Numbered from the stretch's first letter, positions 17,246-26,512 are shown. The stretch: DNA of 64,000 bases from Martelella alba (GCF_006516955.1 NZ_VHLG01000003.1:248001-312000), one strand, 5' to 3'. Notes: generated by a model not told the origin, from the sequence alone. Translations and numbers: made by a program.

Positions 17246-19115
17246 GGCTGGGTCTGTCCTGTTCTGTCTGCGGTTCGGCGAAGCTTGCAATCAACGCCTG
17301 AATAATGGCCCGTTCGGCGGTGGAAAGCGCGCGGTCCATGGAAAAGATCACCGACAGCTGGCCGGAAATATCCTCTGCGGCAATCGGCATGGTCTTCAGC
17401 CGCCCTTCGGCGACATCACGGCGGACGGAGGAGGCGGGCAGCACCGTGCAAAGCGGTGCGCGCCTTGCCATGGCGATCGCCAGCGGAAGCGATCCGACCT
17501 CGACGGCGGGCTGCAGTCTCAGATGGCGCGCCCGCACTGCGGCCATGACGCTCTGGTGGATGCTTAGATGCCGGCTTCCCATAACCAGCGGCAGACGGCA
17601 GACCTCTTCAAGGGTCAGTGTCGGGCCGCTACCGAGATTGACGTCCGGATTGGCGATGACGGAAAGCGGCTCGCTGGGGCCGAGCGCGATGCGCCCGACC
17701 TTCGGCCCGGCCATGCCGACAATGGCAAGGTTCAGCGTACCGGAGCGGACCCGCTCGTTGAGCGTTGTGTTGGAGGCCTCGCTGATCTCCAGCCGCCAAT
17801 GCGGATTGAGATCGTGGATGCGCGTCGCCATCTCGGCCACACGCGCTGTCAGCGCGCTGTCATGGCCGGAGCTTGGCAGCGTGCCGACCGAAACAATGGC
17901 CTGAGTATGGGCGGCGATATCGCGCGAAAGGCGCAGCATGGCAGCTTCGCGCGCTTCGATTTCCAGTGTGAAGGGCAGCAGCCGGTCACCGGCTTCCGAG
18001 ATCGAGCTGCCATCGCTGCGGCGGGTGAAAAGCGCCCTGCCGACGCTTTCCTCCAGCTTCTGCAACTGGGCGGAAACCGAGGGCTGCGACAGATTGGCAA
18101 CGCGGGCGGCGGCGGAAATGCCGCCGCTGCGGCAGGCAAGGTTGAAAAGCTGGATCTGCCGCATGGTCGCCTCTGGCTCAAAGACGATATTGTCCTCCGG
18201 TGCTGCAAGATTTTCCTTCACGAGCCGGAGAAATGTTTGCGCACGACCGGAAAGCGCGCCGCTGATACGGGCGCCGACATTGGAGGTCAGCGGCGGATTG
18301 AGCGGGGTCGCCTCGGCCTGATGCAGGCCCATGCGGGCGGAGAGGATCGAGGCGGGCAGAAGAAAGCGCAGATGCGGATTGTCGACAAGCAACTGGCCGA
18401 GATCATGCGGATCGGCATCGATCATGCTGAGCTGGTTACCGAGGCCGTTGAGCTCAACATAGCGGGCAATAGCGTTGGCGAGCGCGGGACGCATGCGGGT
18501 CACAGCCAGCCGGTCGGTAACGATATTGGGCGGCGCATCGCCCGCTGATGCGCTGACGGAGACCCAGGGATCGGAATAGAGCACCTCGGCGAAGGCATAA
18601 TCGCTCATTTCGATTTCGGGATAGGAAAAAATGTCGATCTGGGCCGTCAGTTCACGCGGGATACGCTCGTAAAGCCCGGCCTCACTGTCTGAATGGCGCG
18701 AGCGGATATCGGCGAAGCGGCAGTCGATCAGCGTTTGCGGCGCGATCGTGCCCATGCGGTGGATGGCACGGTCAACCGCCTTGGATAGGCGGCCGATGGC
18801 AAAGGAAAGGTCAATATCCACCACAAGCTTTTCGAGCGGCAGGCTTGTGGCGCGACCGGCGTAATGGCGGGCCTGATGCTCAAGCTGGAGAATATGACAG
18901 GCATCACGATAGAGCCAGAAGGCGGACGACAATAGCCCGAGATGTCCGCCCTGCCGCGAAAACAGGCTCATACCGATCCGGGTTTCAAGCGTTTTGAGTG
19001 CGGTGCTGAGTGTGGAGGTTCTCAGTCCCTGTCCGGCGGCGGCCTCGGAAATCTTCAGGTTCTGGCAGGCCAGAACAAATTTCGCCAGCAACCTGAATTC
19101 GGTGACGCTCTCCAT
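17217..19115 (-). CDS. Double LysR-type regulator (two LTTR units in one polypeptide)
   Basis: The protein has 632 residues, about twice the 300 usual for LysR regulators. The first winged helix lies at about residues 5-60 (KISEAAAGQGLRTSTLSTAL) and is followed by a divergent effector-like region. A second, more canonical helix-turn-helix lies at about 318-375 (GISAAARVANLSQPSVSAQL), followed by a normal substrate-binding domain (about 405-610). It is one continuous reading frame with no stop or frameshift. It sits downstream of the hutH-like operon, on the same strand but beyond a terminator, so it may control that operon or the UPF0306 gene. The ATG at 19115 is chosen over an upstream TTG; neither has a strong ribosome site. 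Confidence 0.88.
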   Translation of the reverse strand: MESVTEFRLLAKFVLACQNLKISEAAAGQGLRTSTLSTALKTLETRIGMSLFSRQGGHLGLLSSAFWLYRDACHILQLEHQARHYAGRATSLPLEKLVVDIDLSFAIGRLSKAVDRAIHRMGTIAPQTLIDCRFADIRSRHSDSEAGLYERIPRELTAQIDIFSYPEIEMSDYAFAEVLYSDPWVSVSASAGDAPPNIVTDRLAVTRMRPALANAIARYVELNGLGNQLSMIDADPHDLGQLLVDNPHLRFLLPASILSARMGLHQAEATPLNPPLTSNVGARISGALSGRAQTFLRLVKENLAAPEDNIVFEPEATMRQIQLFNLACRSGGISAAARVANLSQPSVSAQLQKLEESVGRALFTRRSDGSSISEAGDRLLPFTLEIEAREAAMLRLSRDIAAHTQAIVSVGTLPSSGHDSALTARVAEMATRIHDLNPHWRLEISEASNTTLNERVRSGTLNLAIVGMAGPKVGRIALGPSEPLSVIANPDVNLGSGPTLTLEEVCRLPLVMGSRHLSIHQSVMAAVRARHLRLQPAVEVGSLPLAIAMARRAPLCTVLPASSVRRDVAEGRLKTMPIAAEDISGQLSVIFSMDRALSTAERAIIQALIASFAEPQTEQDRPSHDGSLLGND

Positions 19116-19171
19116 GCCGGCGAGTGTAGATGTGGGACTGCGGCTTTTCAAGACGGTGTCACCAATGGCGA

Positions 19172-19196
19172 AACCGCCCGGCCTGGCCGGGCGGTT
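19172..19196 (-). terminator. Terminator after the hutH-like operon
   Basis: The arms AACCGCCCGGCC and GGCCGGGCGGTT form a perfect 12-bp inverted repeat around one base. On the minus strand it is followed by TTTCGCC. It lies 16 bases beyond the hutH-like stop codon and separates the catabolic operon from the double-LysR gene. Confidence 0.8.
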
Positions 19197-19212
19197 CTGC
19201 TCTGTTTCGTGC

Positions 19213-20826
19213 TTACTTCAGCGCGCCGATCGCATCTTCGACAATGGTGAGCACCTTGGTGGAGGTGACCATGTCGAAGGCCGGGCGGATCTGCTTCTGC
19301 ATGTAGCTGTCTTCTTCGACCAGCGGGATCACGTTGGTCAGTGCCTTGTAGAGCGCATCGGTGCCCTTGCCGAGCTCGAAGCTGCCGAGCTTGTCGCGTG
19401 TCAGGAAGATGGCGCGCGTGGCCAGAAGCGTCTCGACACCGACGATCTTGTGCATGTTGTCGAGGATCTGCTGCGCCTTGCGGCAGGACCAGGGGGCCAT
19501 CGAAACATGGTCTTCCTGGCTGCTCTTGGTCGAGATCGAGTCCGCAACCGAAGGGAAGGCCAGCGTCTTGTTTTCCGATGCAACGGCCGTTGCTGCCGTG
19601 GCGATGATGCCATAGCCATAGTTGAGGCCGATCGGCCGGCCGGCAAGGTTCGGCGGCAGACCGTAATTCAGCGTCGTGTCGCAAAGCGCAAACAGGCGGC
19701 GTTCCGAGATGTTACCGATTTCAACCAGCGCGATGGAGAGAATATCCATGGCAAACGCGATCGGTTCGCAGTGGAAATTGCCGCCGGAAAGGAATTCCAG
19801 CGCACCATTCTCGTTCCAGAACACCAGCGGGTTGTCGGTTGCAGCATTCAGATCGCGGCTGACGAGGTTGCGGGCATGTTCCAGCTGGTCGCGGCACGAG
19901 CCGTGAACCTGCGGCATGCAGCGGAAGGAATACTGGTCCTGAACGCGGGCGTGATGCACCGGATGCAGAATGTCGTCATCGAGATGAACGGCGCGGGAGG
20001 CTTCCGACGTGCGGCGCGAACCCTCGATCAGGCGGCGGACGTTTTCGGCGGCATTGATCTGGCCGGTCTGCTTGCGCACGGCGTGGATGCGCGGATCGAA
20101 GGCGGCCTGTTCACCGCGAACGGCTTCAAGGCTGAGCGCGGCGATGGCATCAGCCATCTTCATCATCTTCTCGGCGTCATAAAGCGTCAACGCGGCCATG
20201 CCGGCGCACAGGCTGTTGCCATTGATCAGCGCCAGGCAGTCCTTGGCCTGCAGCACGAATTCAACCGGCGAAATCCCGGCCTTCTTCAGTGCTTCCGGCG
20301 CGCTCATGCGCACGCCTTCAAAATAGGCTTCGGCTTCTTCATAGCCGATCATCACCGAGACCATGTGGGCGAGCGGGGCAAGGTCACCGCAGGCGCCGAC
20401 CGAACCCTGGATCGGAACAACCGGGTGTACGCCACGGTTCAGCATGTCGACCAGGCGGTCAACGACTTCGATGCGAAGGCCCGAAACGCCGAGGCAGAAG
20501 GCGTTGATGCGCACGGTCATCATGGCGCGGACCATTTCTTCCGATGCCGGTTCGCCAACGCCGGAGGAATGCGACAGGACGATGTTCTTCTGGAACTTCT
20601 CGTTGTCAGCCTGGCTGATCGGGTAATCCTTCAGCTTGCCGACACCGGTGTTGAAGCCATAGGTGGCGGGCGCATTCTCGGTCAGCCAGTTTTCTTCGAT
20701 ATAGGCGCGCTTCTTGATGATTTCGGCACGCGAGGCGGCAGCGATTTCGACCTTGACGCCTTCGCGGGCAACCGCAACAACCTGCTCGATCGTCAGATTG
20801 TCGCCGTCCAGAATGATAGTGCTCAT
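19213..20826 (-). CDS. hutH: Histidine ammonia-lyase-like enzyme with an Ala-Cys-Gly cofactor motif
   Basis: This is an aromatic amino acid ammonia-lyase of 537 residues. Positions equivalent to the P. putida histidase active site are conserved: Tyr56, His86, Asn202, Gln296, Tyr299, Arg302, Phe336 and Glu438 (SSQEDHVSM). The one striking change is in the tripeptide that cyclises to the MIO electrophile: it reads Ala-Cys-Gly (Cys146, codon TGC) where Ala-Ser-Gly is usual. An insertion of about a dozen residues lies before VQDQYSFR. The ATG at 20826 has an AAAGGA ribosome site. No urocanase, imidazolonepropionase or formiminoglutamase gene is nearby; its partners are a hydantoinase-like enzyme, a carbamoylase and UbiD/UbiX. 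The substrate may therefore be a histidine analogue. Confidence 0.85.
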   Translation of the reverse strand: MSTIILDGDNLTIEQVVAVAREGVKVEIAAASRAEIIKKRAYIEENWLTENAPATYGFNTGVGKLKDYPISQADNEKFQKNIVLSHSSGVGEPASEEMVRAMMTVRINAFCLGVSGLRIEVVDRLVDMLNRGVHPVVPIQGSVGACGDLAPLAHMVSVMIGYEEAEAYFEGVRMSAPEALKKAGISPVEFVLQAKDCLALINGNSLCAGMAALTLYDAEKMMKMADAIAALSLEAVRGEQAAFDPRIHAVRKQTGQINAAENVRRLIEGSRRTSEASRAVHLDDDILHPVHHARVQDQYSFRCMPQVHGSCRDQLEHARNLVSRDLNAATDNPLVFWNENGALEFLSGGNFHCEPIAFAMDILSIALVEIGNISERRLFALCDTTLNYGLPPNLAGRPIGLNYGYGIIATAATAVASENKTLAFPSVADSISTKSSQEDHVSMAPWSCRKAQQILDNMHKIVGVETLLATRAIFLTRDKLGSFELGKGTDALYKALTNVIPLVEEDSYMQKQIRPAFDMVTSTKVLTIVEDAIGALK

Positions 20827-20876
20827 GTGTAGTCCTTTGAGATGGGGGGAAGGGCCGGGGGAGACGGCGGCTTCGT

Positions 20877-22127
20877 TTACTGTTGGTCGAGACGCATCAG
20901 CGTTTCGGCGAGAAGGTTTGCGGCGGAGACAAAATGGGCCGTATCGGTCCATTCCTCCGGGCAATGGCTGCGGCCGTCCTTTGACGGCACGAAGATCATG
21001 GCGGCCGGCGCCAGCCGGGCGACAAAGGCGGCATCGTGACCGGCTCCCGAGGCAAGCGGGCGGGTCTTGAGGCCAAGATTTTCTGCTGCGTCGGCGATGG
21101 TGTCGCGCAGATGCTGGTCGCAGGGCACCGCGAAGGTGCGGCTGAGGCGTGTCACCGTGGCCGTGCAGGCTTCTGCGTCTGCGGCTTCGCGCGCCATGGT
21201 CTCGGCTGCGGCTAGGAATTCATCCATGGCGCGGTCATCTTCGGCGCGGATGTCGACGATGACTTCCGCCCCGCCCGGCACGACATTGGCGCCGTTTGGT
21301 TCCAGGTGGGCAACGCCGGTCGTGGCGGTGAAATGGCCACGGCCCTGGCCAGCGAGATCGCGCGCGCCATCACGGACGGCCAGCATGAAGCGGGCAGCCG
21401 CAAGGCCCGCATCCTGACGCATGGTCATCGGTGCGGTACCGGCATGGGCGGCGATACCTTCGAAGCGGACCTTCAGCCGCCCGATTCCGGCAATGCCGGT
21501 GACGATGCCGATCGGCAGGCCTTCGGCTTCCAGCACCGGTCCCTGTTCGATATGGATCTCGACAAAGGCGCGAATGTCATCGCGCAGCGGCTTGCCAAGG
21601 GCGGCCGTGTCGCCGCCGATCCGGTTGATTGCTGCGTCGAGCAGCTCTTCATCCGGGCCGACAAGGGCAAATTCCTTTGATCCAAGAGCACCAGCCATGC
21701 CGCGGCTGCCGACACAGGAAAGGCCCCATTCGCTCGGTTCTTCGGCCAGAAAATCAACCAGCTCGATCGTGTGACGTGGCTTGTAACCACTGGCTTTCAA
21801 CGCGCGGATCGCCGCAAGGCCGCAGACAATGCCTGCGATGCCGTCAAAACGTCCGCCCGATGGCACGGTGTCGGAATGCGAGCCGGTCATGATCACACCG
21901 GGCTCGGAGCCTTCCAGACGGCCGATCAGATTGCCGGCGGCATCAAGGCGAACGGTCAGTCCTTCTGCCTCGAAGCGAGCCTTCAGATAATCGCGGCCTT
22001 TAAGGAACATCGGCGTGAAGGAACGCCGTGTCCAGGGCTTGTCCGCTTCGGTGATCGCTGCAAGCGCGTCGAAATCGGCCTGTACGGCCTCGGTCTCGAC
22101 GGCTGCAAGGTTGGTGCGTTTGCTCAT
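20877..22127 (-). CDS. M20-family Zn hydrolase: carbamoylase / allantoate amidohydrolase type (second copy)
   Basis: This binuclear metal amidohydrolase has 416 residues. Metal-site and family motifs visible include TGSHSDTVPSGGRFDGIAG, LAEEPSEWG and VEIHIEQGPVLEAEGLP. The EE pair expected after the first metal motif is present. It is a paralogue of the gene at 2404-3654 with an identical length but clearly diverged sequence. Its ATG overlaps the stop of the upstream hydantoinase-like gene (ATGA), so the ring opener and the ureido hydrolase are coupled. The natural substrate may be an N-carbamoyl amino acid or allantoate-like acid. Confidence 0.88.
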   Translation of the reverse strand: MSKRTNLAAVETEAVQADFDALAAITEADKPWTRRSFTPMFLKGRDYLKARFEAEGLTVRLDAAGNLIGRLEGSEPGVIMTGSHSDTVPSGGRFDGIAGIVCGLAAIRALKASGYKPRHTIELVDFLAEEPSEWGLSCVGSRGMAGALGSKEFALVGPDEELLDAAINRIGGDTAALGKPLRDDIRAFVEIHIEQGPVLEAEGLPIGIVTGIAGIGRLKVRFEGIAAHAGTAPMTMRQDAGLAAARFMLAVRDGARDLAGQGRGHFTATTGVAHLEPNGANVVPGGAEVIVDIRAEDDRAMDEFLAAAETMAREAADAEACTATVTRLSRTFAVPCDQHLRDTIADAAENLGLKTRPLASGAGHDAAFVARLAPAAMIFVPSKDGRSHCPEEWTDTAHFVSAANLLAETLMRLDQQ

Positions 22128-23500
22128 GCTGCCTGCCCCTGAAGCGGGCGGGAAGGACGCACAAAACGACCGGCACCCGGTTCTGCCAGAACATCAGTGC
22201 CGTCAAAGATCGCCTTGCCGCGCTGGAAGGTGGCGACCGTCGCGTGGCGGATATTCATGCCCTCATAGGGGCTCCAGCCAACAACATTGTGACCGCTGGC
22301 GGCGGCGTCATAAATGCGCGGACGCTCTGCAAAGACGGCGATATCGGCATCAAGACCGAGCTTCAGCCCGCCCTTCTGATCGGCGATGCGGAACAGGCGT
22401 GCCGGATTACCGGCCATCAGCCTTGCGGCAATGGTCAGCGGCAGGCCGCGTTTGGTCAGTCCGTCGAGGAACAGGCTCGCCATGACTTCAAGGCCCGGCA
22501 TGCCGGAGGCATTTTCCAGCATGTTGTCGGAGGATTTGGCCTTGAGGCTCCAGGAGACATGGTCGGTGGAAATCACCGTGACATTGCCGGCGGCAACCTG
22601 TTCCCACAATGCCTCGCGCTCCTTCATCGTGCGGATCGGCGGGTTGCACTTGGCGCGGCCGAGCAGACGGGAGACGTCTTCTTCTTCGGAGAGAACGAGA
22701 TAGTGAATGCAGGCCTCGATAGTCGATTCAAAGCCCTGTGCGCGGTAGGCGGCGGCCATGTCATAGCCACGGCTGGCCGAGCAATGGACGATATGGGCAG
22801 GGCAGCCGGTGGCAGCACCCAGCTCATAGACCTCCGCCGTTGCCAGCATTTCAGCAACGATCGGGCGGGAGGCGGAATGGGCAGCGTAGTCGGTGCGCCC
22901 GGCATCCTTCATCGCCTTCAGCCAGGTCTTGACGCATTCATCGTTTTCATTGTGGACACCGGCGGCAAGGCCGGTCTTGGCCACTTCGGCAAAGGCATCA
23001 TGCAGCATCGGCGTGGTGATGCGCGGGAAGCGGTTGGGATCGGTCTCGAAGGTGGAAAACTTGAAAGCCGCAGCACCCGCTTCCGCCATTTCGGCAATAT
23101 GGGCTGCGCCATGCAGCGGGTTGATCGTGCCGTAGAGGGCGAAATCGACGCGGGCCTGTTCGCCGGCACTTGCGGCCTTCTCGGCGATCATGTCGGCGGT
23201 CGAAATCAGCTTGCCGGCATCATAGGGCATGTCGACAATGGTGGTGACGCCACCGGCTGCTGCCGAACGGGTCGACCAGACGAAATCTTCCTGGTCCTTC
23301 TGCGAACGCGAATGAACCTGCGGGTCAATGGCGCCGGGAAGAATGAGCGCGGACCCGAAATCCTGGGTTTCGCGGGCAGCAGGCGGCGTGCCGGTGCCGA
23401 GACCTGCAATCTTTCCGTCGCGAATGGCGACAAATCCGCCTTCGCTCACGCCGTCTTCCGTAACAAGCGTACCACGGATAACCGTATCGAAGTCACTCAT
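22124..23500 (-). CDS. Dihydroorotase/hydantoinase-family cyclic amidohydrolase with altered HxH motif
   Basis: This amidohydrolase-superfamily protein has 458 residues. The first metal motif reads DPQVHSRSQ, with Gln in place of the first His of the usual HxH. Other ligands look intact: the Lys in AAAFKFSTFE, His in AAGVHNEND, His in PAHIVHCSA and Asp in ISTDHVSWS. A Gln at this place is, as far as I recall, found in some dihydroorotase-like subfamilies, so the change need not abolish activity. It probably opens a hydantoin, dihydropyrimidine or allantoin-like ring and feeds the coupled M20 hydrolase. Confidence 0.85.
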   Translation of the reverse strand: MSDFDTVIRGTLVTEDGVSEGGFVAIRDGKIAGLGTGTPPAARETQDFGSALILPGAIDPQVHSRSQKDQEDFVWSTRSAAAGGVTTIVDMPYDAGKLISTADMIAEKAASAGEQARVDFALYGTINPLHGAAHIAEMAEAGAAAFKFSTFETDPNRFPRITTPMLHDAFAEVAKTGLAAGVHNENDECVKTWLKAMKDAGRTDYAAHSASRPIVAEMLATAEVYELGAATGCPAHIVHCSASRGYDMAAAYRAQGFESTIEACIHYLVLSEEEDVSRLLGRAKCNPPIRTMKEREALWEQVAAGNVTVISTDHVSWSLKAKSSDNMLENASGMPGLEVMASLFLDGLTKRGLPLTIAARLMAGNPARLFRIADQKGGLKLGLDADIAVFAERPRIYDAAASGHNVVGWSPYEGMNIRHATVATFQRGKAIFDGTDVLAEPGAGRFVRPSRPLQGQAA

Positions 23501-23529
23501 TTTGTCTTCCTTTCTGTCCCCTTTTGCCC

Positions 23530-24549
23530 TCAGGCCGGTTTCATGCCCGGCGCGGGTTCGTCATGGGGAAAATGGCAGGCAGCGAACTGTCCGCCAGGGG
23601 CCTTTTCAAGCTTCGGCGTCACGCTGGCGCATTTGTCTTGTGCCCGCGGGCAGCGCAGGCGGAAGGCGCAGCCTTCCGGCGGGCGGATGCGCGAGGGAAC
23701 GGCGCTGCGTGCGCCGGCAGGGGCAAGCGGCTGGTCGAGATCGATCACCGGCACGGCCTCAAGCAGGGTGCGGGTATAGGGATGGGCCGGGCGGTCATAG
23801 ATCGCCTTGGCATCGCCGATTTCGACGATTTTGCCCATATAGAGCACGCAGACACGGTCGGAGACATTCTTCACCACGGCGAGATCATGCGAGATGAAGA
23901 TCAGCGCCAGCTTGCGCTGTTCGCGAATGTCCTGCAGCAGATTGATGATATGAGCCTGGACCGAAACATCGAGCGAGGCGACCGGCTCGTCGCAGACGAT
24001 CAACTGCGGTTCAACAGCGAGCGCGCGGGCAATGGCAAGGCGCTGGCACTGGCCGCCGGAGAACTGGTGTGGCTTGCGTCCGGCGACCTGTTCGCGGGTA
24101 AAGCCGACGGCAGCGAGTGCTGCATCGACGCGTCTGTCACGCTCTGCGCGCGAGACGCCCTGGATTTCAAGTCCCTCGGCGACGATATCCTCGACCTTGC
24201 GGCGCGGATTGAAGGAGGACACCGGATCCTGGAAGATCATCTGCAGATGCTGGCGCATGCGGCGCATGTCACCGGCCGACAGGCTGTTGATGTCCTTTTC
24301 CTCAAAGGTGATCGCACCTTCTGTTTCGGTGTTGGCGGCGCCGAGAAGGCGTAGCACGGCACGGCCGATCGTTGTCTTGCCGGAGCCGGATTCACCGACA
24401 AGGCCGAGTGTCTCACCGGCTGCGACATCGATGGAAACATTATCGACGGCCAGCATGGTTTTGCCCGCACGGGTAAAGCGCACGGAAAGATTTTCGACCT
24501 TCAGCAGTGCATCATCGCGCAGCGTAAGGGCAGGGGGCTGATTGTTCAT
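23530..24549 (-). CDS. Peptide/opine-type ABC transporter ATP-binding protein (DppF-like)
   Basis: This ATPase of 339 residues belongs to the oligopeptide-type importer encoded upstream. Walker A is LVGESGSGKTTIGRAVLRLL, the signature is FSGGQCQRLAIARAL and Walker B is LIVCDEPVASLDV. The C-terminal oligopeptide-type extension with clustered cysteines is present (CAFRLRCPRAQDKCA). It follows the DppD-like gene directly. Confidence 0.94.
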   Translation of the reverse strand: MNNQPPALTLRDDALLKVENLSVRFTRAGKTMLAVDNVSIDVAAGETLGLVGESGSGKTTIGRAVLRLLGAANTETEGAITFEEKDINSLSAGDMRRMRQHLQMIFQDPVSSFNPRRKVEDIVAEGLEIQGVSRAERDRRVDAALAAVGFTREQVAGRKPHQFSGGQCQRLAIARALAVEPQLIVCDEPVASLDVSVQAHIINLLQDIREQRKLALIFISHDLAVVKNVSDRVCVLYMGKIVEIGDAKAIYDRPAHPYTRTLLEAVPVIDLDQPLAPAGARSAVPSRIRPPEGCAFRLRCPRAQDKCASVTPKLEKAPGGQFAACHFPHDEPAPGMKPA

Positions 24550-25584
24550 CTATTCGGCCCTTTCCGTTTCGGCATGGTTGATCACAGGACCGTCCGGCTG
24601 ACCAACGGGAAAGTGGCAGGCAAAACGGTGGTTGCCGTCACTGTTCACTGTCATTTGCGGCATGATCTCGTGGCAGATTGCCTCGGCTGCCGCACAGCGC
24701 GGGGCAAAGGGACAGCCCTTGCGGCCAACGGCGAGTGAAGGCGGAGAACCCGGAATGGTGGTGAGCTTGGTATGGGCCGGCTGGTCCATCTTCGGCATGG
24801 CCGAAAGCAGGGCTTGCGTGTAACGGTGGCGCGGATTGCGGAACACGACATCGGTTTTGCCATATTCGACGATATGACCGCCATAAAGCACCAGAAGTTC
24901 ATCGGTTCGCCCGGCGACGATGGCCAGATTGTGCGAGACGATGATCATCGACATTTCGCGTTCACGCTGCAACGCCTGAAGCAGGTCGAGCACTTCCTTC
25001 TGCACGGTCACATCAAGCGCCGTTGTCGCCTCATCGGCAATCAGCAACTCCGGCTTGCAGGCAAGGGCGGCGGCAATCATGATGCGCTGCTTCATGCCAC
25101 CGGAGAAATGATGCGGGAAATAGCCGTAGCAGTCTTGTGGATCGGGAATGCCGACAACGCCGAGCAGTTCGATGGCGCGGGCGCGGGCGTCCTTCTTGGT
25201 GAGGCCGAGATGGGCGCGGGCTGCTTCCTCGATCTGGCGGCCGATGCGCACGAACGGGTTAAGCGAGGTCATCGGGTTCTGGAACACCATGCCGACGCGG
25301 CGGCCGGTCAGTTCGGCGCGCTTTTGCTGCGGCAGGCTCAACAGATCCTCGCCATCGAAGAAGATCCTGCCGTCGACGCGCATGCCGTTGGGCGTGATGC
25401 CCATGATCGCCTTGATCAGCATGGATTTGCCGGCACCGCTTTCACCGACAATGCCAAGTGCGGTTTTTGCGTTGAGGCGGAAGACAATATCTTCGAGCAC
25501 GCGCACAGGGCCGCTGTCAGTGTTCAGCGTGCAGGAGATCGTGTCGACCCTCAAAAGCGGATTTTCTTTTTCTGTATCAGCCAT
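24550..25584 (-). CDS. Peptide/opine-type ABC transporter ATP-binding protein (DppD-like)
   Basis: This partner ATPase has 344 residues from the chosen ATG; a GTG three codons upstream would overlap the permease gene. Walker A is GIVGESGAGKSMLIKAIMG, the signature is FSGGMKQRIMIAAAL and Walker B is LLIADEATTALDV. The C-terminal Cys motif (CPFAPRCAAAEAIC) is typical of DppD/OppD. It is one base from the permease stop. Confidence 0.94.
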   Translation of the reverse strand: MADTEKENPLLRVDTISCTLNTDSGPVRVLEDIVFRLNAKTALGIVGESGAGKSMLIKAIMGITPNGMRVDGRIFFDGEDLLSLPQQKRAELTGRRVGMVFQNPMTSLNPFVRIGRQIEEAARAHLGLTKKDARARAIELLGVVGIPDPQDCYGYFPHHFSGGMKQRIMIAAALACKPELLIADEATTALDVTVQKEVLDLLQALQREREMSMIIVSHNLAIVAGRTDELLVLYGGHIVEYGKTDVVFRNPRHRYTQALLSAMPKMDQPAHTKLTTIPGSPPSLAVGRKGCPFAPRCAAAEAICHEIMPQMTVNSDGNHRFACHFPVGQPDGPVINHAETERAE

Positions 25585-25585
25585 C

Positions 25586-26512
25586 TCAAGCACTCCGGTC
25601 GCGGCTGTTGAGCCGTCTGGCGAAATAGTCGCCCACCGTGTTCAGCGCATAGACTGTCAGCACAATGGCAAGGATCGGGCCGAGGATCAGTAGCGGAAAA
25701 CGGCTGATAAGGTCAGTCGAGGCGGCAATCATGCCGCCCCAGGACGGGGCAGGCGCCGGGATGCCGTAACCGAGGAAGGAGAGTGAACCTTCCGTCACGA
25801 TCAGGCCGGCCATCAGCGTCGGCATGATGGCGGTGAGCGCGGGAACGAGGTTCGGCAGAATTTCCTTCATAAGAATGCGACGGTCGGAAGCGCCCATGGC
25901 GCGGGCGGCCAGCACATAATCACGGCTAGACTGCGAAATCACACCGCCCTTGGCGACGCGGGCATAGGTGCCGATGTCGAGAATGCCGAGCACCAGCGTG
26001 ATCGTCATCACCGAAGAGCCGGTAACGGCAACGAAGGCCAGCACGACGAGGATCGACGGCAGCGACGACATGGTGTTGGCGTAAAGATCGACGATGCGCT
26101 CGACGATACCGCGGTAATAGCCGGCCAGTAGACCGAGCATCAACCCGCAGCAGGCCGAAAGCAGCGTCGCAAACAGCACGATGGTCAGCGAGGCGCGTGC
26201 GCCCCAGATGACGCGGGACAAAATGCTGCGGCCGATCTCATCTGTGCCAAGCAGTCCGTTGAGCGTCAGGCTCGGCGGCTGCGAGAAATCGCCATAGGGG
26301 AAGATCGGGCTGACAAGGCCGGGAATGAAATTCACGAAGGCAGCCGCCAGCACAAGAATGATCAGGAAAATTGCAGAGAGCACTTCGAAGATGGATGCTT
26401 CGGGGAAACGCAGCAGCCGGGTTTTGGGCAGAGCCGCTTCAACGATGGCCGAAAGTGTTGCCTTATCGCTTTCTTCCGGCAGGCCGGTCGGAATGTGGGA
26501 TGACTGACTCAT
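25586..26512 (-). CDS. Peptide/opine-type ABC transporter permease (DppC-like)
   Basis: This inner-membrane subunit has 308 residues, with an N-terminal OppC-type segment and about six helices. The EAA loop is visible as AARAMGASDRRILMKEILPN. It overlaps the DppB-like gene by four bases (ATGA). Confidence 0.94.
   Translation of the reverse strand: MSQSSHIPTGLPEESDKATLSAIVEAALPKTRLLRFPEASIFEVLSAIFLIILVLAAAFVNFIPGLVSPIFPYGDFSQPPSLTLNGLLGTDEIGRSILSRVIWGARASLTIVLFATLLSACCGLMLGLLAGYYRGIVERIVDLYANTMSSLPSILVVLAFVAVTGSSVMTITLVLGILDIGTYARVAKGGVISQSSRDYVLAARAMGASDRRILMKEILPNLVPALTAIMPTLMAGLIVTEGSLSFLGYGIPAPAPSWGGMIAASTDLISRFPLLILGPILAIVLTVYALNTVGDYFARRLNSRDRSA

Noticed and set aside
18994-20832. A 612-codon open frame antisense to the hutH-like gene
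   Set aside because: The sequence is an Arg/His/Asp/Gly-rich shadow with no family motifs; histidase is certain on the other strand.
19213-23500. Ergothioneine degradation pathway (lyase, hydantoinase, carbamoylase)
   Set aside because: The gene set partly fits hydantoin-propionate processing, but no thiourocanate hydratase or desulfhydrase is present and the lyase keeps histidase active-site residues. UbiD and UbiX have no place in that route.
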